A DNA stretch of 64,000 nucleotides from DASQHW01 sp038238245 (GCA_038238245.1 JBBRXX010000003.1:1-64000); one strand, 5' to 3'; positions 17,948-26,206 are shown, counted from the first letter of the stretch. Notes: generated by a model from the letters alone, not told the origin. Numbers and translations: made by a program.

Positions 17948-18964
17948 CTACGGCGTCGGGTGCGACGCACACCAGGCGAGCAGGTCGTCCGCAGCCCATG
18001 CGTTGACCACGTGCTCGGCGGTGACGCCGCACTCGGCGGCCCGGTCCGTGCCGTAGGGCTGCCAGTCCAGCTGATCCGTGGCGTGCGCGTCGGTCGAGAT
18101 CGCGACCTTGACGCCCGCGTCGACCGCCTGGCGCAGGATGTCACGCGGGGGATCGAGACGTTCGGGCCGGCAGTTGACCTCGAGCGCCGTGTCGAACGTC
18201 CGCAAGGCTTCGATCACGACCTCGTGGTCGAACTGCGATTTCGGACGGCCGCGTCCGGTCAGCAGCCGGCCGGTGCAATGACCGAGCACATCGCTGTGCG
18301 GGGTCGCAATCGCGCCGACCATGCGTCGCGTCATCGCAACCGGTTCCATGCGCAGCTTCGAGTGCACGCTCGCGACGACGACATCCACCCGCGCGAGCAG
18401 CTCCTCGGACTGATCCAGCGCGCCGTCCTCCAGAATGTCGACCTCGACGCCCGTGAGGATCCGGAACGGCGCGAGCTCATCGTTGAGCTCCTCGACCACG
18501 TCGAGCTGCTCACGCAGGCGTTCCGCGGACAGGCCGTTCGCGATCGTGAGTCGCGGCGAATGGTCGGTGAGCGCGAAGTATTCGTGCCCGAGCGCGCGCG
18601 CCTTCTCCGCCATCGCACGAATCGTGTGCCCGCCATCAGACCAGTCGGAGTGGACGTGCAGGTCGCCCTTGAGCCGCACGCGCAGCGCCTCGCCCGCGTC
18701 GGTGTGATCGTCCGCGGTGGCGAGCAGCTTCTGCAGGTACTCCGGTGTCTTTCCCTCGAGCGCTTCGACGATGACGGCCGCGGTCTTGTCGCCGACGCCC
18801 GGGAGCTCCTGCAGCCGCCCGTTGTCGGCGAGGAAGCGCAGTTCCGCGTCGTCGACGCGCGAGATCTCACGCGCGGCCCGACGGAACGCCTGCGCCCGGT
18901 ACACAGGCGCGCGACCGCGAATCAGGAGCTCCGCGATCCGTTCGAGGGCCTCGACCGGCGTCAT
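17948..18964 (-). CDS. PHP-domain phosphoesterase with N-terminal HhH (PolX C-terminal-like)
   Basis: The 338-residue protein has a helix-hairpin-helix region at about residues 1-75, with LQELPGVGDKTAAVIVEAL. A PHP metal-dependent phosphoesterase domain follows: GDLHVHSDWSDG (about residue 100), FALTDHSP, GVEVDIL, VVASVHS and ISTDAHAT supply the metal-binding His/Asp/Glu. This layout matches the C-terminal part of bacterial/archaeal family X DNA polymerases (PolX) but lacks the polymerase palm. It may have phosphatase or 3'-exonuclease-like activity in DNA repair; that is an inference. Confidence 0.8.
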   Translation of the reverse strand: MTPVEALERIAELLIRGRAPVYRAQAFRRAAREISRVDDAELRFLADNGRLQELPGVGDKTAAVIVEALEGKTPEYLQKLLATADDHTDAGEALRVRLKGDLHVHSDWSDGGHTIRAMAEKARALGHEYFALTDHSPRLTIANGLSAERLREQLDVVEELNDELAPFRILTGVEVDILEDGALDQSEELLARVDVVVASVHSKLRMEPVAMTRRMVGAIATPHSDVLGHCTGRLLTGRGRPKSQFDHEVVIEALRTFDTALEVNCRPERLDPPRDILRQAVDAGVKVAISTDAHATDQLDWQPYGTDRAAECGVTAEHVVNAWAADDLLAWCASHPTP

Positions 18965-18987
18965 ACGACGACCGTACCCTCTCGCCC

Positions 18988-19602
18988 ATGGGCTTCTACA
19001 ACGAACAAGTGCTGCCCCGCTTCGTCAACGTGATGCTCGGCAACAAGGCATTCGCCAAGGTGCGCAAAGAGGCCTGCGCGGGTCTCCGCGGCGACGTCAT
19101 CGAGCTCGGCTTCGGGTCCGGTCTCAACCTGCCGCACCTACCGGCGGAAGTCACCGGCGTGTGGACGGTCGACCCGTCGCGGGTCGGCTTGCAACTGGCG
19201 GCGAAACGCATGGCGGCCGCGCCGGTCGACGTGCATCTCGGCGGACTCGACGGCGAGCGCCTCGACTTTCCGGACGACCGATTCGACAGCGCGCTCTCGA
19301 CGATGACGCTGTGCACGATCCCCGACGTCGCTGCGGCTTTGCGCGAGTTGCGGCGCGTGATGAAGTCGGGCGCCATCTTCCATTTCGCCGAGCATGGCCA
19401 CTCACCCGACCGCAAGGTCGCGCGCACCCAGGATCGATTCGACGGCTTCCAGCAGAAGACCGCGGGCGGGTGTCACCTCAATCGCCCGATCGATGCGATG
19501 CTCACCGACGCGGGCTTCGAGATCGACACGATTCGCAACTCCTACCTCAAGGGACCGAAGCCGTGGGGCTACATGTACGTAGGCCGGGCCCGCAACCCAT
19601 GA
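18988..19602 (+). CDS. Class I SAM-dependent methyltransferase
   Basis: This 204-residue Rossmann methyltransferase has motif I IELGFGSGLNLP (about residues 37-48), an acidic end of strand 2 (VDPSR), and the post-motif segment DFPDDRFDSALSTMTLCTIPD. The C-terminal part (GGCHLNRPIDAML, PWGYMYVGRA) resembles small phospholipid/quinone-like methyltransferases of the UbiE/PmtA group. The substrate is not determinable. The gene is divergent from the PHP gene with 23 bp between starts and is followed at once by a terminator hairpin. Confidence 0.8.
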   Translation: MGFYNEQVLPRFVNVMLGNKAFAKVRKEACAGLRGDVIELGFGSGLNLPHLPAEVTGVWTVDPSRVGLQLAAKRMAAAPVDVHLGGLDGERLDFPDDRFDSALSTMTLCTIPDVAAALRELRRVMKSGAIFHFAEHGHSPDRKVARTQDRFDGFQQKTAGGCHLNRPIDAMLTDAGFEIDTIRNSYLKGPKPWGYMYVGRARNP

Positions 19603-19641
19603 ACGAGGAAGACTCTTCGGGTTCGTCGGAGTCTTCCTCGT
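19603..19641 (+). terminator. Rho-independent-like terminator after methyltransferase
   Basis: A 13-bp perfect inverted repeat pairs 19603-19615 with 19629-19641 around a 13-nt loop and begins directly after the TGA stop. It is less G/C-rich than its surroundings (ACGAGGAAGACTC) and is well isolated from the tRNA that follows. Confidence 0.65.
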
Positions 19642-19744
19642 GCACGGGCCGTACTTCAGCGCGACCAGCAGCAGCTGACCGGCCAGGGCTGCGGAAAGTC
19701 GCTCGTCGCTGCCCTGAATTCGCCACCGTATAATCGTTGACTCC

Positions 19745-19837
19745 GGAGGGCTGACCGAGTGGCCGAAGGTGCTCGCCTGCTAAGCGAGTAGGGGGTGATA
19801 AGTCCCCTCGAGGGTTCAAATCCCTCGCCCTCCGCCA
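19745..19837 (+). tRNA. tRNA-Ser(GCU)
   Basis: This is a class II tRNA. The acceptor GGAGGGC pairs with GCCCTCC; the anticodon stem CTCGC/GCGAG holds loop CTGCTAA (anticodon GCT); a long variable arm and a T arm GAGGG-TTCAAAT-CCCTC complete it. Discriminator G is at 19834 and the following bases spell CCA (19835-19837), so the 3' end may be encoded. The fold has no mismatches. Confidence 0.95.
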
Positions 19838-19848
19838 AGCACTCACCC

Positions 19849-20472
19849 ATGACCAACGACCTCGCCTCCACATTCGCTGCTCTCGGTGCTGCCACGCTCG
19901 GCGAGAGCGGCGGTCGTCCGATGGCACCGCGCATCCGCCCGGTCTGGCCGGGCGCCCGCGTCAGCGGTCCGGCGTTCCCGGTCGTGTGCAGCACGGCCGA
20001 CAATCTCGCGATCCACGTCGCGGTCGCCGAGGCGCCCGCCGGATCGGTGCTCGTCGTGAGCGTGGGCCTGGAGCCAGGTCGGGGTTACTGGGGTGAGGTG
20101 CTCACGACGGCGGCCGAAGCGCGCGGTATCGCCGGCCTGGTGATCGACGGCGGTGTCCGCGATGTCGACGCGCTGCAGTCCCACGGCTTCCCGGTGTTCT
20201 CGGCGTTGATCGCGTTGCGCGGCGCGACCAAGGTCGAGCCGGGGCGCATCGGCCACGAAGCGCTCGTCGGCGACGTCGACGTCGTCGCGGGCGACTGGAT
20301 CGTCGGCGACACCGACGGGGTCACCGTCGTCCCGCGCGCGCGCCTCGAGGAGATTCGCGTCGCGGGAGCGAACCGCGCCGATCGGGAGCTGCACTACTTC
20401 GAGCAGCTGAAGGCCGGACGCACCACCGTCGAGCTGCTCGGCCTCGACGCCGCACCGATCGACCGCGAATAG
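19849..20472 (+). CDS. RraA-like protein / 4-hydroxy-4-methyl-2-oxoglutarate aldolase family
   Basis: The 207-residue protein has the family core GYWGEVLTTAAEARGIAGLV then DGGVRD. The Gly-Glu loop and the Arg-Asp pair, spaced about 20 residues apart, bind the metal and substrate in HMG/CHA aldolases; RraA proteins that inhibit RNase E share the fold. Here both the GExLTTAA loop and GGVRD are present, so catalytic aldolase or oxaloacetate decarboxylase activity is possible. ATG 19849 is the start, just after the tRNA; the open frame upstream runs into the tRNA and is not coding. Convergent with the next gene, with a 9-bp gap. Confidence 0.8.
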   Translation: MTNDLASTFAALGAATLGESGGRPMAPRIRPVWPGARVSGPAFPVVCSTADNLAIHVAVAEAPAGSVLVVSVGLEPGRGYWGEVLTTAAEARGIAGLVIDGGVRDVDALQSHGFPVFSALIALRGATKVEPGRIGHEALVGDVDVVAGDWIVGDTDGVTVVPRARLEEIRVAGANRADRELHYFEQLKAGRTTVELLGLDAAPIDRE

Positions 20473-20481
20473 ACGCCCGCC

Positions 20482-21045
20482 TCAGGCTCTTCGCAGGGTG
20501 TTGCGGTCGGTGTGGGCGATCGTGTCGCCGTGCGCGGCGTGCTCGATCGTCGACGTCTCGTCGTAGGACCACGAGCCGTCGTCGTGCACGGTGATCGTGC
20601 ACGAGTAACGCGCCGTGCGGGCCTTCTCGGCGAGGAATGGGTTCGACAAGATGCCGTAGATCTCCGAGCCGCACTCCGCGGCCATGGTGAACGTCCGGTC
20701 GGTCGGCTCGACCGTGGCGCCGGCGATGAGCACTGAACCGCGCGGCACCATGAAGCACCGCATCACCTGGCGGTCGGCGGCGTCCCAGAGCCAGTAGCCG
20801 ACCTCGGTGTGGAACGGATTCTCCTCTTCGATCTCGGTGCGCCACGCGGCGGTGCGGTAGTCGAGCCCGTACAGCACTTGCTTGCCGTTCTCGACGGGCC
20901 CGAACGGCTTCATCGACAGCTTCTCGCGGAACTTCGTCTCACCCGTGGAGCCGCGGTCGTTCGCGTAGGCGAAATCGACGCCCTCGCTGCCTTCCCACTC
21001 GCCGATCAGCGCGGCGAGCGGACCCCATTCGCTGTTCTCGGTCAT
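20482..21045 (-). CDS. Heme-binding beta-barrel (nitrobindin/THAP4-like, FABP-type) protein
   Basis: This 187-residue protein starts MTENSEWGPLAALIGEWEG. The GxWxG motif near the N-terminus, then YTx beta strands (KQVLYGLDYRTAAW, HTEVGYWLWD) and a C-terminal TIEHAAHGDTIAHTDRNTL, fit the lipocalin-like nitrobindin family. Members bind ferric heme and react with NO or peroxynitrite, or bind fatty acid-like ligands. The segment AAHGDTIAHTDRNTL contains candidate heme-axial His residues. It lies 9 bp downstream of mscR on the same strand and could share its transcript. Confidence 0.65.
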   Translation of the reverse strand: MTENSEWGPLAALIGEWEGSEGVDFAYANDRGSTGETKFREKLSMKPFGPVENGKQVLYGLDYRTAAWRTEIEEENPFHTEVGYWLWDAADRQVMRCFMVPRGSVLIAGATVEPTDRTFTMAAECGSEIYGILSNPFLAEKARTARYSCTITVHDDGSWSYDETSTIEHAAHGDTIAHTDRNTLRRA

Positions 21046-21054
21046 CCCGACAAT

Positions 21055-22149
21055 TTAGAGAACGACGACGGACCGCAGCACCTCGCCGCGTTCCATCTTG
21101 TGAAACGCATCCTCGACCTCGTCGAGCGTGATCGTCTCCGACACGAACTTGTCGAGTGGGAAGCGCCCCTGCAGGTAGAGAGCGATCAGCGTAGGGAAGT
21201 CGCGATTCGGCAGGCAGTCGCCGTACCAGCTCGGTTTCAGCGCGCCACCGCGGCCGAAGAAGTCGATCATCGGGATGTCCGGCAGCGCCATGTCGGGCGT
21301 CGGCACGCCGACCTGCACGACCGTACCCGCGAGATCGCGCGCGTAGAACGCCTGCTTCAGCACCTCGGGACGGCCGACGGCCTCGATGCACACGTTGGCG
21401 CCGTTGCCCTCGGTGAGGGCGCGCACGGCGTCGACGGGGTCTTCCTTCGACGCGTCGACGGTATGGGTCGCGCCGAAGTCGAGAGCCCACGCGAGCTTGC
21501 GCGCGTCGAGGTCGACGCCGATGATCGTCCGGGCGCCCGCGAGTCGGGCCGCCGCGATCGCGGCATCGCCCACGCCGCCGCAGCCGAACACCGCGACCGT
21601 GTCATCACGGCCTATCGCGCCGGTGTAGGTCGCCGCGCCGAAGCCGGCCATCACCCCGCAACCGAGGAGACCGGCGGCGGCGGCGTCGGCCCGGGCATCC
21701 ACCGGTGTCGCCTGCCCCGCGGCGACGATCGTCTTCTCCGCGAACGCGCCGATGCCGAGCGCGGGCGACAGGGCCGTGCCGTCCGCGAGCGTCATCTTCT
21801 GCTGCGCGTTGTGTGTGCTGAAGCAGTACCACGGCCGGCCGCGCCGGCACGCCCGGCACTCGCCGCACACCGCCCGCCAGTTCAACACGACGAAGTCACC
21901 CGGCGCGACGCTCGCAACCCCCTCACCGACGGCCTCGACCTCGCCCGCGGCCTCATGGCCCAGCAGGTACGGGAAGTCGGCGCCGATACCGCCTTCGCGA
22001 TAGTGGAGGTCGGTGTGGCACACGCCGCACGCCTGCACGCGCACCTTCACCTCGCCGGGTCCGGGGTCGGGCACGACGATCGTCTCGACGGAGACCGGTT
22101 GCTTCACGCCCTTCGCGACGACGCCGCGCACCTCTTCGCTCACGACCAC
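21055..22149 (-). CDS. mscR: S-(hydroxymethyl)mycothiol dehydrogenase (mycothiol-dependent formaldehyde dehydrogenase)
   Basis: This 364-residue zinc alcohol dehydrogenase has catalytic-zinc ligands in CGVCHTDLHYREGG and LLGHEAAGEVE. The structural-zinc cluster CGECRACRRGRPWYC has four Cys, and the NAD loop is FGCGGVGDAAI. The stretches NWRAVCGECRACRRGRPWYC and GRGGALKPSWYGDCLPNRDF are hallmarks of MscR/AdhE2, which oxidises the formaldehyde-mycothiol adduct to formyl-mycothiol and reduces nitrosomycothiol. This implies a mycothiol-producing actinobacterium. I chose GTG 22149 because GAGGGAG lies 4 nt upstream; GTG 22143 and ATG 22170 are alternatives. The start codon is the boundary of a 50-bp tandem repeat. 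Confidence 0.88.
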   Translation of the reverse strand: MVVSEEVRGVVAKGVKQPVSVETIVVPDPGPGEVKVRVQACGVCHTDLHYREGGIGADFPYLLGHEAAGEVEAVGEGVASVAPGDFVVLNWRAVCGECRACRRGRPWYCFSTHNAQQKMTLADGTALSPALGIGAFAEKTIVAAGQATPVDARADAAAAGLLGCGVMAGFGAATYTGAIGRDDTVAVFGCGGVGDAAIAAARLAGARTIIGVDLDARKLAWALDFGATHTVDASKEDPVDAVRALTEGNGANVCIEAVGRPEVLKQAFYARDLAGTVVQVGVPTPDMALPDIPMIDFFGRGGALKPSWYGDCLPNRDFPTLIALYLQGRFPLDKFVSETITLDEVEDAFHKMERGEVLRSVVVL

Positions 22150-22310
22150 ATAGCTCCCTCGCTGCGCCATTCCTGGCTCCGCTGCGTCCGCACGGTCACA
22201 TGGCTCCCTCGCTGCGCCTTCCCTGGCCCCGCTGCGTCCGCACGGTCACATGGCTCCCTCGCTGCGCCTTCCCTGGCTCCGCTGCGTCCGCACGGTCACA
22301 TGGCTGCCTC
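22147..22310. repeat. 50-bp tandem repeat, three full copies plus a partial copy
   Basis: Units at 22147-22196, 22197-22246 and 22247-22296 are nearly identical (unit 1 differs at a few bases; units 2 and 3 differ at one). A partial fourth copy starts at 22297. On the minus strand every unit ends with GAGGGAG, a short spacer and GTG, so each is a copy of the mscR ribosome-binding site and start codon. The upstream small gene ends inside the last copy. Fifty is not a multiple of three, so the array is a spacer and not a peptide repeat. Confidence 0.85.
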
Positions 22311-22607
22311 GAGCGGCGCGGTGAACATGGCCACCAGCTCCTTGGCCTCATCGGGCGCCCGCACACCGAGCAGGATCGCATCGCGCGACACGGTCAGCGT
22401 GAACGTGAAGAACCCGCAGCAGTCGACTTCGCGTGCGACGAGGTCGGCGAGCTCGCTCGCGAGCGCCGGGTCGCGGGGAAAGGTGAGCTCGGCGCGGCCG
22501 TCGGTGAGCGTACGGCTCGACGCACGCGCGAGCATCCGCGCCCACTCACCACCGCGATCGACCTGCTGGTCCGGCGCGAGCGTGCACGCGATCGGGATCT
22601 TGGTCAC
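22296..22607 (-). CDS. Small CC-motif protein (103 aa), function unknown
   Basis: The protein starts MTKIPIACTLAPDQQVDRGG, with GTG 22607 overlapping the dehydrogenase stop by 4 bp. It has a single-domain pattern: a strand IACTL, a helix ending in the REWA-like GGEWARMLARA, a beta turn DGRAELTFP, a helix ELADLVAREVDCCGFFTFTL, and C-terminal strands. The adjacent cysteines in DCCGFF are the most distinctive feature and recur in small actinobacterial proteins of this type. A redox or metal-sensing role is possible but not shown. The stop codon lies in the tandem repeat. Confidence 0.65.
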   Translation of the reverse strand: MTKIPIACTLAPDQQVDRGGEWARMLARASSRTLTDGRAELTFPRDPALASELADLVAREVDCCGFFTFTLTVSRDAILLGVRAPDEAKELVAMFTAPLEAAM

Positions 22608-23548
22608 GGCTTCACGATATTCGGCGGCGTCCCGCCCTCCAACACGGTGGCGACGGCCGACGTCGCCATTGTCGCCATGCGCGTGCGCGTGGTCTGCGAC
22701 GCCGACCCGATGTGCGGCAGCAACACCGTTCGCGGGGCGCGCAGCAGCTCGGGCGAGATCTCGGGCTCCCGCTCGTAGACGTCGAGCCCGGCTGCGAACA
22801 ACTGCCCGGCGCGCAGTGCGGCGGCCAGCGCAGCTTCGTCGACGACGGTTCCCCGGGCCGTGTTCACCAGCACCGCGGTCGGTTGCATCAGCGCGAGTCG
22901 ACGGGCATCGATCAGGTGCTGCGTCTCGGCACCCCCCGGGACGTGCAGCGACACGATGTCGGCGTCGCCGAGCATTGCATCGAGATCGGCGACGTAGCCC
23001 TCGTGGCTGGTGTCGTGGCGGGCGTGGTGCAGCACGCGCATCCCGAACCCCTCGGCGCGGCGCGCGACCGCGCGGGCGATGCGGCCGAACCCGACGAGTC
23101 CGAGCGTCGCGCCGTGCACGTCGCGCCCGAGGTACTGGGTGATGCCCCATCCCTGCCAGTGGCCGGATCGCAGGTCGCGCTCGGCGTCGGCGGCGAGACG
23201 CGACGCCGCCAGGATCAGCGCGAACGCGAGGTCGGCCGTCGTCTCGTCGAGCACAGCGGGTGTGTTGCACACCGGAATGCCGTGGTCGTGCGCGGCCCGC
23301 ACGTCGATGTTGTCGTAGCCGACCGCGACGTTCGCGATCACACGCAGCGAGCTCGCGCCCGCCTCGATCACCGCCGCGTCGATGCGGTCGGTGAGCAGGC
23401 AGACGATCGCGTCACACGAGCGCGCCTGCGCGCTCAGCTCGTCGTGCGTGTACGCGGTGTCGTCAGGCTTCGGTCCGACGACCTCGTGGCCCGCGAGCGG
23501 GTCGAGCCCGCCGTCGGGCAGACGGCGAGTCACCAACACTTGGCCCAT
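22604..23548 (-). CDS. D-isomer-specific 2-hydroxyacid dehydrogenase (glyoxylate/hydroxypyruvate reductase-like)
   Basis: This 314-residue enzyme has the NAD(P)-binding loop LGLVGFGRIARAVARRAEGF (about residue 147) and the catalytic Arg in NTARGTVVDEAAL. The catalytic Glu is in GLDVYEREPE and the His in LLPHIGSAS. It reduces 2-keto acids such as glyoxylate or hydroxypyruvate to D-hydroxy acids in the cytoplasm. The YDNIDVRAAHDHGIPVCNTP region is typical of the glyoxylate reductase group. The downstream small CC gene is coupled by a 4-bp overlap, and the cupin gene lies 9 bp upstream, so this looks like a three-gene operon. Confidence 0.85.
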   Translation of the reverse strand: MGQVLVTRRLPDGGLDPLAGHEVVGPKPDDTAYTHDELSAQARSCDAIVCLLTDRIDAAVIEAGASSLRVIANVAVGYDNIDVRAAHDHGIPVCNTPAVLDETTADLAFALILAASRLAADAERDLRSGHWQGWGITQYLGRDVHGATLGLVGFGRIARAVARRAEGFGMRVLHHARHDTSHEGYVADLDAMLGDADIVSLHVPGGAETQHLIDARRLALMQPTAVLVNTARGTVVDEAALAAALRAGQLFAAGLDVYEREPEISPELLRAPRTVLLPHIGSASQTTRTRMATMATSAVATVLEGGTPPNIVKP

Positions 23549-23557
23549 CGTGCGGGC

Positions 23558-23941
23558 TCAGTGCTCGGTGTAGTTGACGGCTCCCGCGCCGTCGACACCG
23601 ACCGCGAAGCAGAAGCAGTGGATCGGCGCGTGGTCGCTGACCGGCCGGAGCGAGTGCACGGCGTTCGGCGGGATGTGCACGAGATCGCCCTGGCTGATCT
23701 CGCGGTCCTCGCCTTCGATCGTCATGATCCCGCGTCCCGCCGTCACGTAATAGAACTCGTGGGTCGGATGGTTGTGCGGGTCCACGAGACCGCCGCCCGC
23801 AACCTCGAACTCGCTGACGAGCTCCAGGTGTCCGCCCTTGGTGATGTCGAACATCTCGCGGGGGTTCACCAGCCACCACACCGGCACGGTGCCGTTGTGC
23901 TCGACCACCGGCTCGACGTCCTCGATCGACCGCACGTCCAT
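23558..23941 (-). CDS. Cupin-domain protein
   Basis: The 127-residue single cupin has motif 1 DPHNHPTHEFYYVTAGRG (metal ligands H, H, E) and motif 2 ISQGDLVHIPPNAVHSLRPV with the last His. A typical GGAGG site 7 nt before ATG 23941 fixes the start; the longer open frame upstream is not coding. Such stand-alone cupins act as dioxygenases, isomerases or ligand sensors. It is the first gene of a probable operon with the hydroxyacid dehydrogenase, and it is divergent from the ureidoglycolate-lyase-like gene. Confidence 0.8.
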   Translation of the reverse strand: MDVRSIEDVEPVVEHNGTVPVWWLVNPREMFDITKGGHLELVSEFEVAGGGLVDPHNHPTHEFYYVTAGRGIMTIEGEDREISQGDLVHIPPNAVHSLRPVSDHAPIHCFCFAVGVDGAGAVNYTEH

Positions 23942-24052
23942 CTCGCAACCTCCGTAATGTGCTGAGTCGCCCGGAGGCGAAGCCGTGCGGGCGACGTGGC
24001 CCGAGCGGCCCGCAGAGCGGGAAACTTGGTGAAGCGTACGCCAGGAGGCGTG

Positions 24053-24562
24053 ATGGGCGACCTGAAGACCGTCGGGCTGAAGCCGGTCGAGGCGACGATC
24101 GAATCGTTCGCGCCCTACGGCGTGCTGCCGCCGGACGAAGGCGACGGCAACCCGACCGCCGATCTCGAGTTCCTGTTGCACGATGGTTGGGTCAACTACA
24201 TCGGCCACTCGCTCGACGAGATCGAGGTGCGCGACGGCCGCCTCCGGTGCGAGCTGCTCAACCGGCACGACACCCACACGCAGACGCTCATGCCGCTCGA
24301 CACCGACGCGATCGTGGTCGTGGCGCCCCCGGCCGCAGACTTCTCCGAGCCCGCGCATTTCGACGCGGTTCGGGCGTTCGCGCTCCCGCGCCTCACGTGT
24401 GTGCACCTGCACCGCGGCACCTGGCACTGGGGCCCGTATCCGGTGGGTGCCGAGCACGTACGCATGTTCAACATCCAAGGACGCGGCTACCCGAACGACA
24501 ACGGCATCGTGTGGCTGACCCGTGATCACGGGGTCGTCTTCGAGGTCGCGGCTCAAGTCTGA
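24053..24562 (+). CDS. Ureidoglycolate lyase (AllA)-like cupin-fold protein
   Basis: This 169-residue protein begins MGDLKTVGLKPVEATIESFA. It contains ELLNRHDTHTQTLMPLDTDA, APPAADF and the late motif HLHRGTWHWGPYPVG, which match the AllA pattern (H.H.Q...PL, ...P....F, ...GTWH...P). AllA releases urea from ureidoglycolate in purine/allantoin breakdown. The rest of the allantoin pathway is not nearby, so a related small-molecule lyase is equally possible. ATG 24053 follows a GGAGG at 24044-24048; GTG 24050 is an alternative. It is divergent from the cupin gene, perhaps sharing regulation. Confidence 0.7.
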   Translation: MGDLKTVGLKPVEATIESFAPYGVLPPDEGDGNPTADLEFLLHDGWVNYIGHSLDEIEVRDGRLRCELLNRHDTHTQTLMPLDTDAIVVVAPPAADFSEPAHFDAVRAFALPRLTCVHLHRGTWHWGPYPVGAEHVRMFNIQGRGYPNDNGIVWLTRDHGVVFEVAAQV

Positions 24563-24620
24563 GGCGCCAATCGCTCGATGTAGTGGGGAAACGGACCGGG
24601 GCACTCAGGAGGGGGGAGCC

Positions 24621-25340
24621 ATGCCGGCGACGGTGACGACACTGGATCGTGAAATTGCCCGGGAGGAGCGCTCGGTCGGACTCCCGACCGACCAGCCGTT
24701 GACCGACCGCGCGATCGCGCAGCGGCGCGTGCAGATCGCGGCCGTGCTGTTGATCTGCGGCTTCGTGGCGTTGTTCGCCGTGTTCGCATCCTCCGGGGTG
24801 CTGCAGATCTCCGCGATCGCACTGGCAGGCGGGTTCGGGATGTACGCGATCGAACAGGACCGGCATCTCCGACGACTCGCGTTGCTGCGCGGTGACTCGC
24901 GGCGCATCACGCTCGTGGTCGCGGGCGAGCTCATATATTCCGGTGCGCTCGCGAGCGACCGGGAGCTGCTTGATCTGCGGGAAGGCGTCGGCAAGACCGC
25001 GGGGCGCCTCGCGGCCGCGCTGGCCGACGTCGTGCCGGCCGAGTGCACGCGCGTCCGGTTGGTCGGGCCGTCGGGTGAGGTGCCGATCGCCGCCGAGCGC
25101 GAGCTCGTCCCCGGACGATCTGTCACCGACGACGGCGCGCCCGCGGAGGAGGCGATGCGCATCGGCGCGCCCGTGCGCAAGGAGGTCGGCGGTCGCACGG
25201 TGCTCGCCGTGCCGTTGTGGCGGCGCGACGACCTCGTCGCTGTGCTCGAGGCCGTGTCGCCGCCGGGGGAGCTGTACGAGCCGGTCGATGCCGCGCTCGT
25301 AGACTCCTTCGCCCGCGGCGCAATCGCAGCACTCTCCTGA
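24621..25340 (+). CDS. Membrane-anchored GAF-like protein
   Basis: The 239-residue protein has two adjacent membrane helices at about residues 37-75 (VQIAAVLLICGFVALFAVFA and GVLQISAIALAGGFGMYAI), then a cytoplasmic domain. In that domain the segments VGKTAGRLAAALADVVPAEC, EEAMRIGAPVRKEVGGRTVL and AVPLWRRDDLVAVLEAVSPP match GAF-type ligand-binding domains. No kinase, cyclase or GGDEF output is attached, so it may sense a ligand for a partner. The start ATG 24621 is preceded by an AGGAGGGGGG tract. The SDR gene follows 21 bp downstream. Confidence 0.6.
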   Translation: MPATVTTLDREIAREERSVGLPTDQPLTDRAIAQRRVQIAAVLLICGFVALFAVFASSGVLQISAIALAGGFGMYAIEQDRHLRRLALLRGDSRRITLVVAGELIYSGALASDRELLDLREGVGKTAGRLAAALADVVPAECTRVRLVGPSGEVPIAAERELVPGRSVTDDGAPAEEAMRIGAPVRKEVGGRTVLAVPLWRRDDLVAVLEAVSPPGELYEPVDAALVDSFARGAIAALS

Positions 25341-25361
25341 GCGGCGGTAGCTTCGCCGCCT

Positions 25362-26126
25362 GTGGGTGAGCTCGAAGGACGGGCCGCGCTCGTCACCGGT
25401 GGCGCGTCGGGGATCGGCGCGGCGACCGCGCGGCTCTTCGCGGAGCAGGGCGCAATCGTCGGCGTGATCGACCGCGCGGGCGCATCGGGCGAGCACACGT
25501 TCGACGTCGACGTGCGCGACGGCGACGCGGTGACGCGCGCCGTGAACGAGTTCGCCGACGCGGTCGGCGGCCTCGACGTGTTCGTCAACAACGCGGGAGC
25601 AGGTGACCTCCGACCGTTGCACACCGTCGACGACAAGCTGTGGCACCGCCTCATCGACGTGAACCTCACCGGCACCTACCACGGCATGCGCGCCGCGGTC
25701 CCGCTCATGCTCGAGGCGGGCGGCGGATCGATCGTCAACAACGCGTCACTGTCGGGCTTCATGCCGACCCGCAACGAAGCGGCGTACTCGGCCGCCAAGG
25801 CCGGAGTGATCGCGCTCACGAAGAGCGGTGCCCTCGAGTACGGGCCGACGGTGCGGGTGAACTGCGTTGCTCCGGGTCACGTGCGGACGCCGCTGACGTC
25901 GGTGTGGGACCAGTTCCCGGAGGCGTTCGCGCCCATCGCCGACGCGCTGCCGTTGCGACGCATCGGCGAGGCCGATGAGGTGGCGGAAGTGATCCTCTTC
26001 CTCGCGTCCGATCGCGCGAGCTACATCACCGGGCAGACCGTCGTCGTCGACGGTGGCGCATCCCTCCCGCAGGCCGGGACCGATGCCGCGCTCGCCCGGC
26101 TCCTCGACGACCTCTCGGGCGCCTGA
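25362..26126 (+). CDS. Short-chain dehydrogenase/reductase
   Basis: This 254-residue classical SDR has cofactor motif TGGASGIG (about residues 13-20), NNAG, the catalytic Ser in NNASLSG, and YSAAK with the catalytic Tyr and Lys. The C-terminal SYITGQTVVVDGG is typical of FabG-like oxidoreductases. It oxidises or reduces a secondary alcohol or ketone with NAD(P). The substrate is unknown. The start is GTG 25362 with GGTAGCTTCGCC upstream and no strong ribosome-binding site. The gene ends at the convergent hairpin before the sigma factor. Confidence 0.85.
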   Translation: MGELEGRAALVTGGASGIGAATARLFAEQGAIVGVIDRAGASGEHTFDVDVRDGDAVTRAVNEFADAVGGLDVFVNNAGAGDLRPLHTVDDKLWHRLIDVNLTGTYHGMRAAVPLMLEAGGGSIVNNASLSGFMPTRNEAAYSAAKAGVIALTKSGALEYGPTVRVNCVAPGHVRTPLTSVWDQFPEAFAPIADALPLRRIGEADEVAEVILFLASDRASYITGQTVVVDGGASLPQAGTDAALARLLDDLSGA

Positions 26127-26206
26127 GTTTCAGACGTCCCGGCCAGCGCCGATGACACGCACGTGTTCGATCCCTCGTCGATGCCGATCGGCGTGGAGAC
26201 GCGAAC

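Noticed and set aside
22147..22310. CRISPR-like array
   Set aside because: Units are contiguous, with no spacers, so it is a simple tandem duplication. No CRISPR array was seen anywhere in the window.
23942..24604. Long N-terminal extension of the cupin frame
   Set aside because: It overlaps the divergent ureidoglycolate-lyase-like gene and lacks protein-like composition; a GGAGG site fixes the start at 23941.
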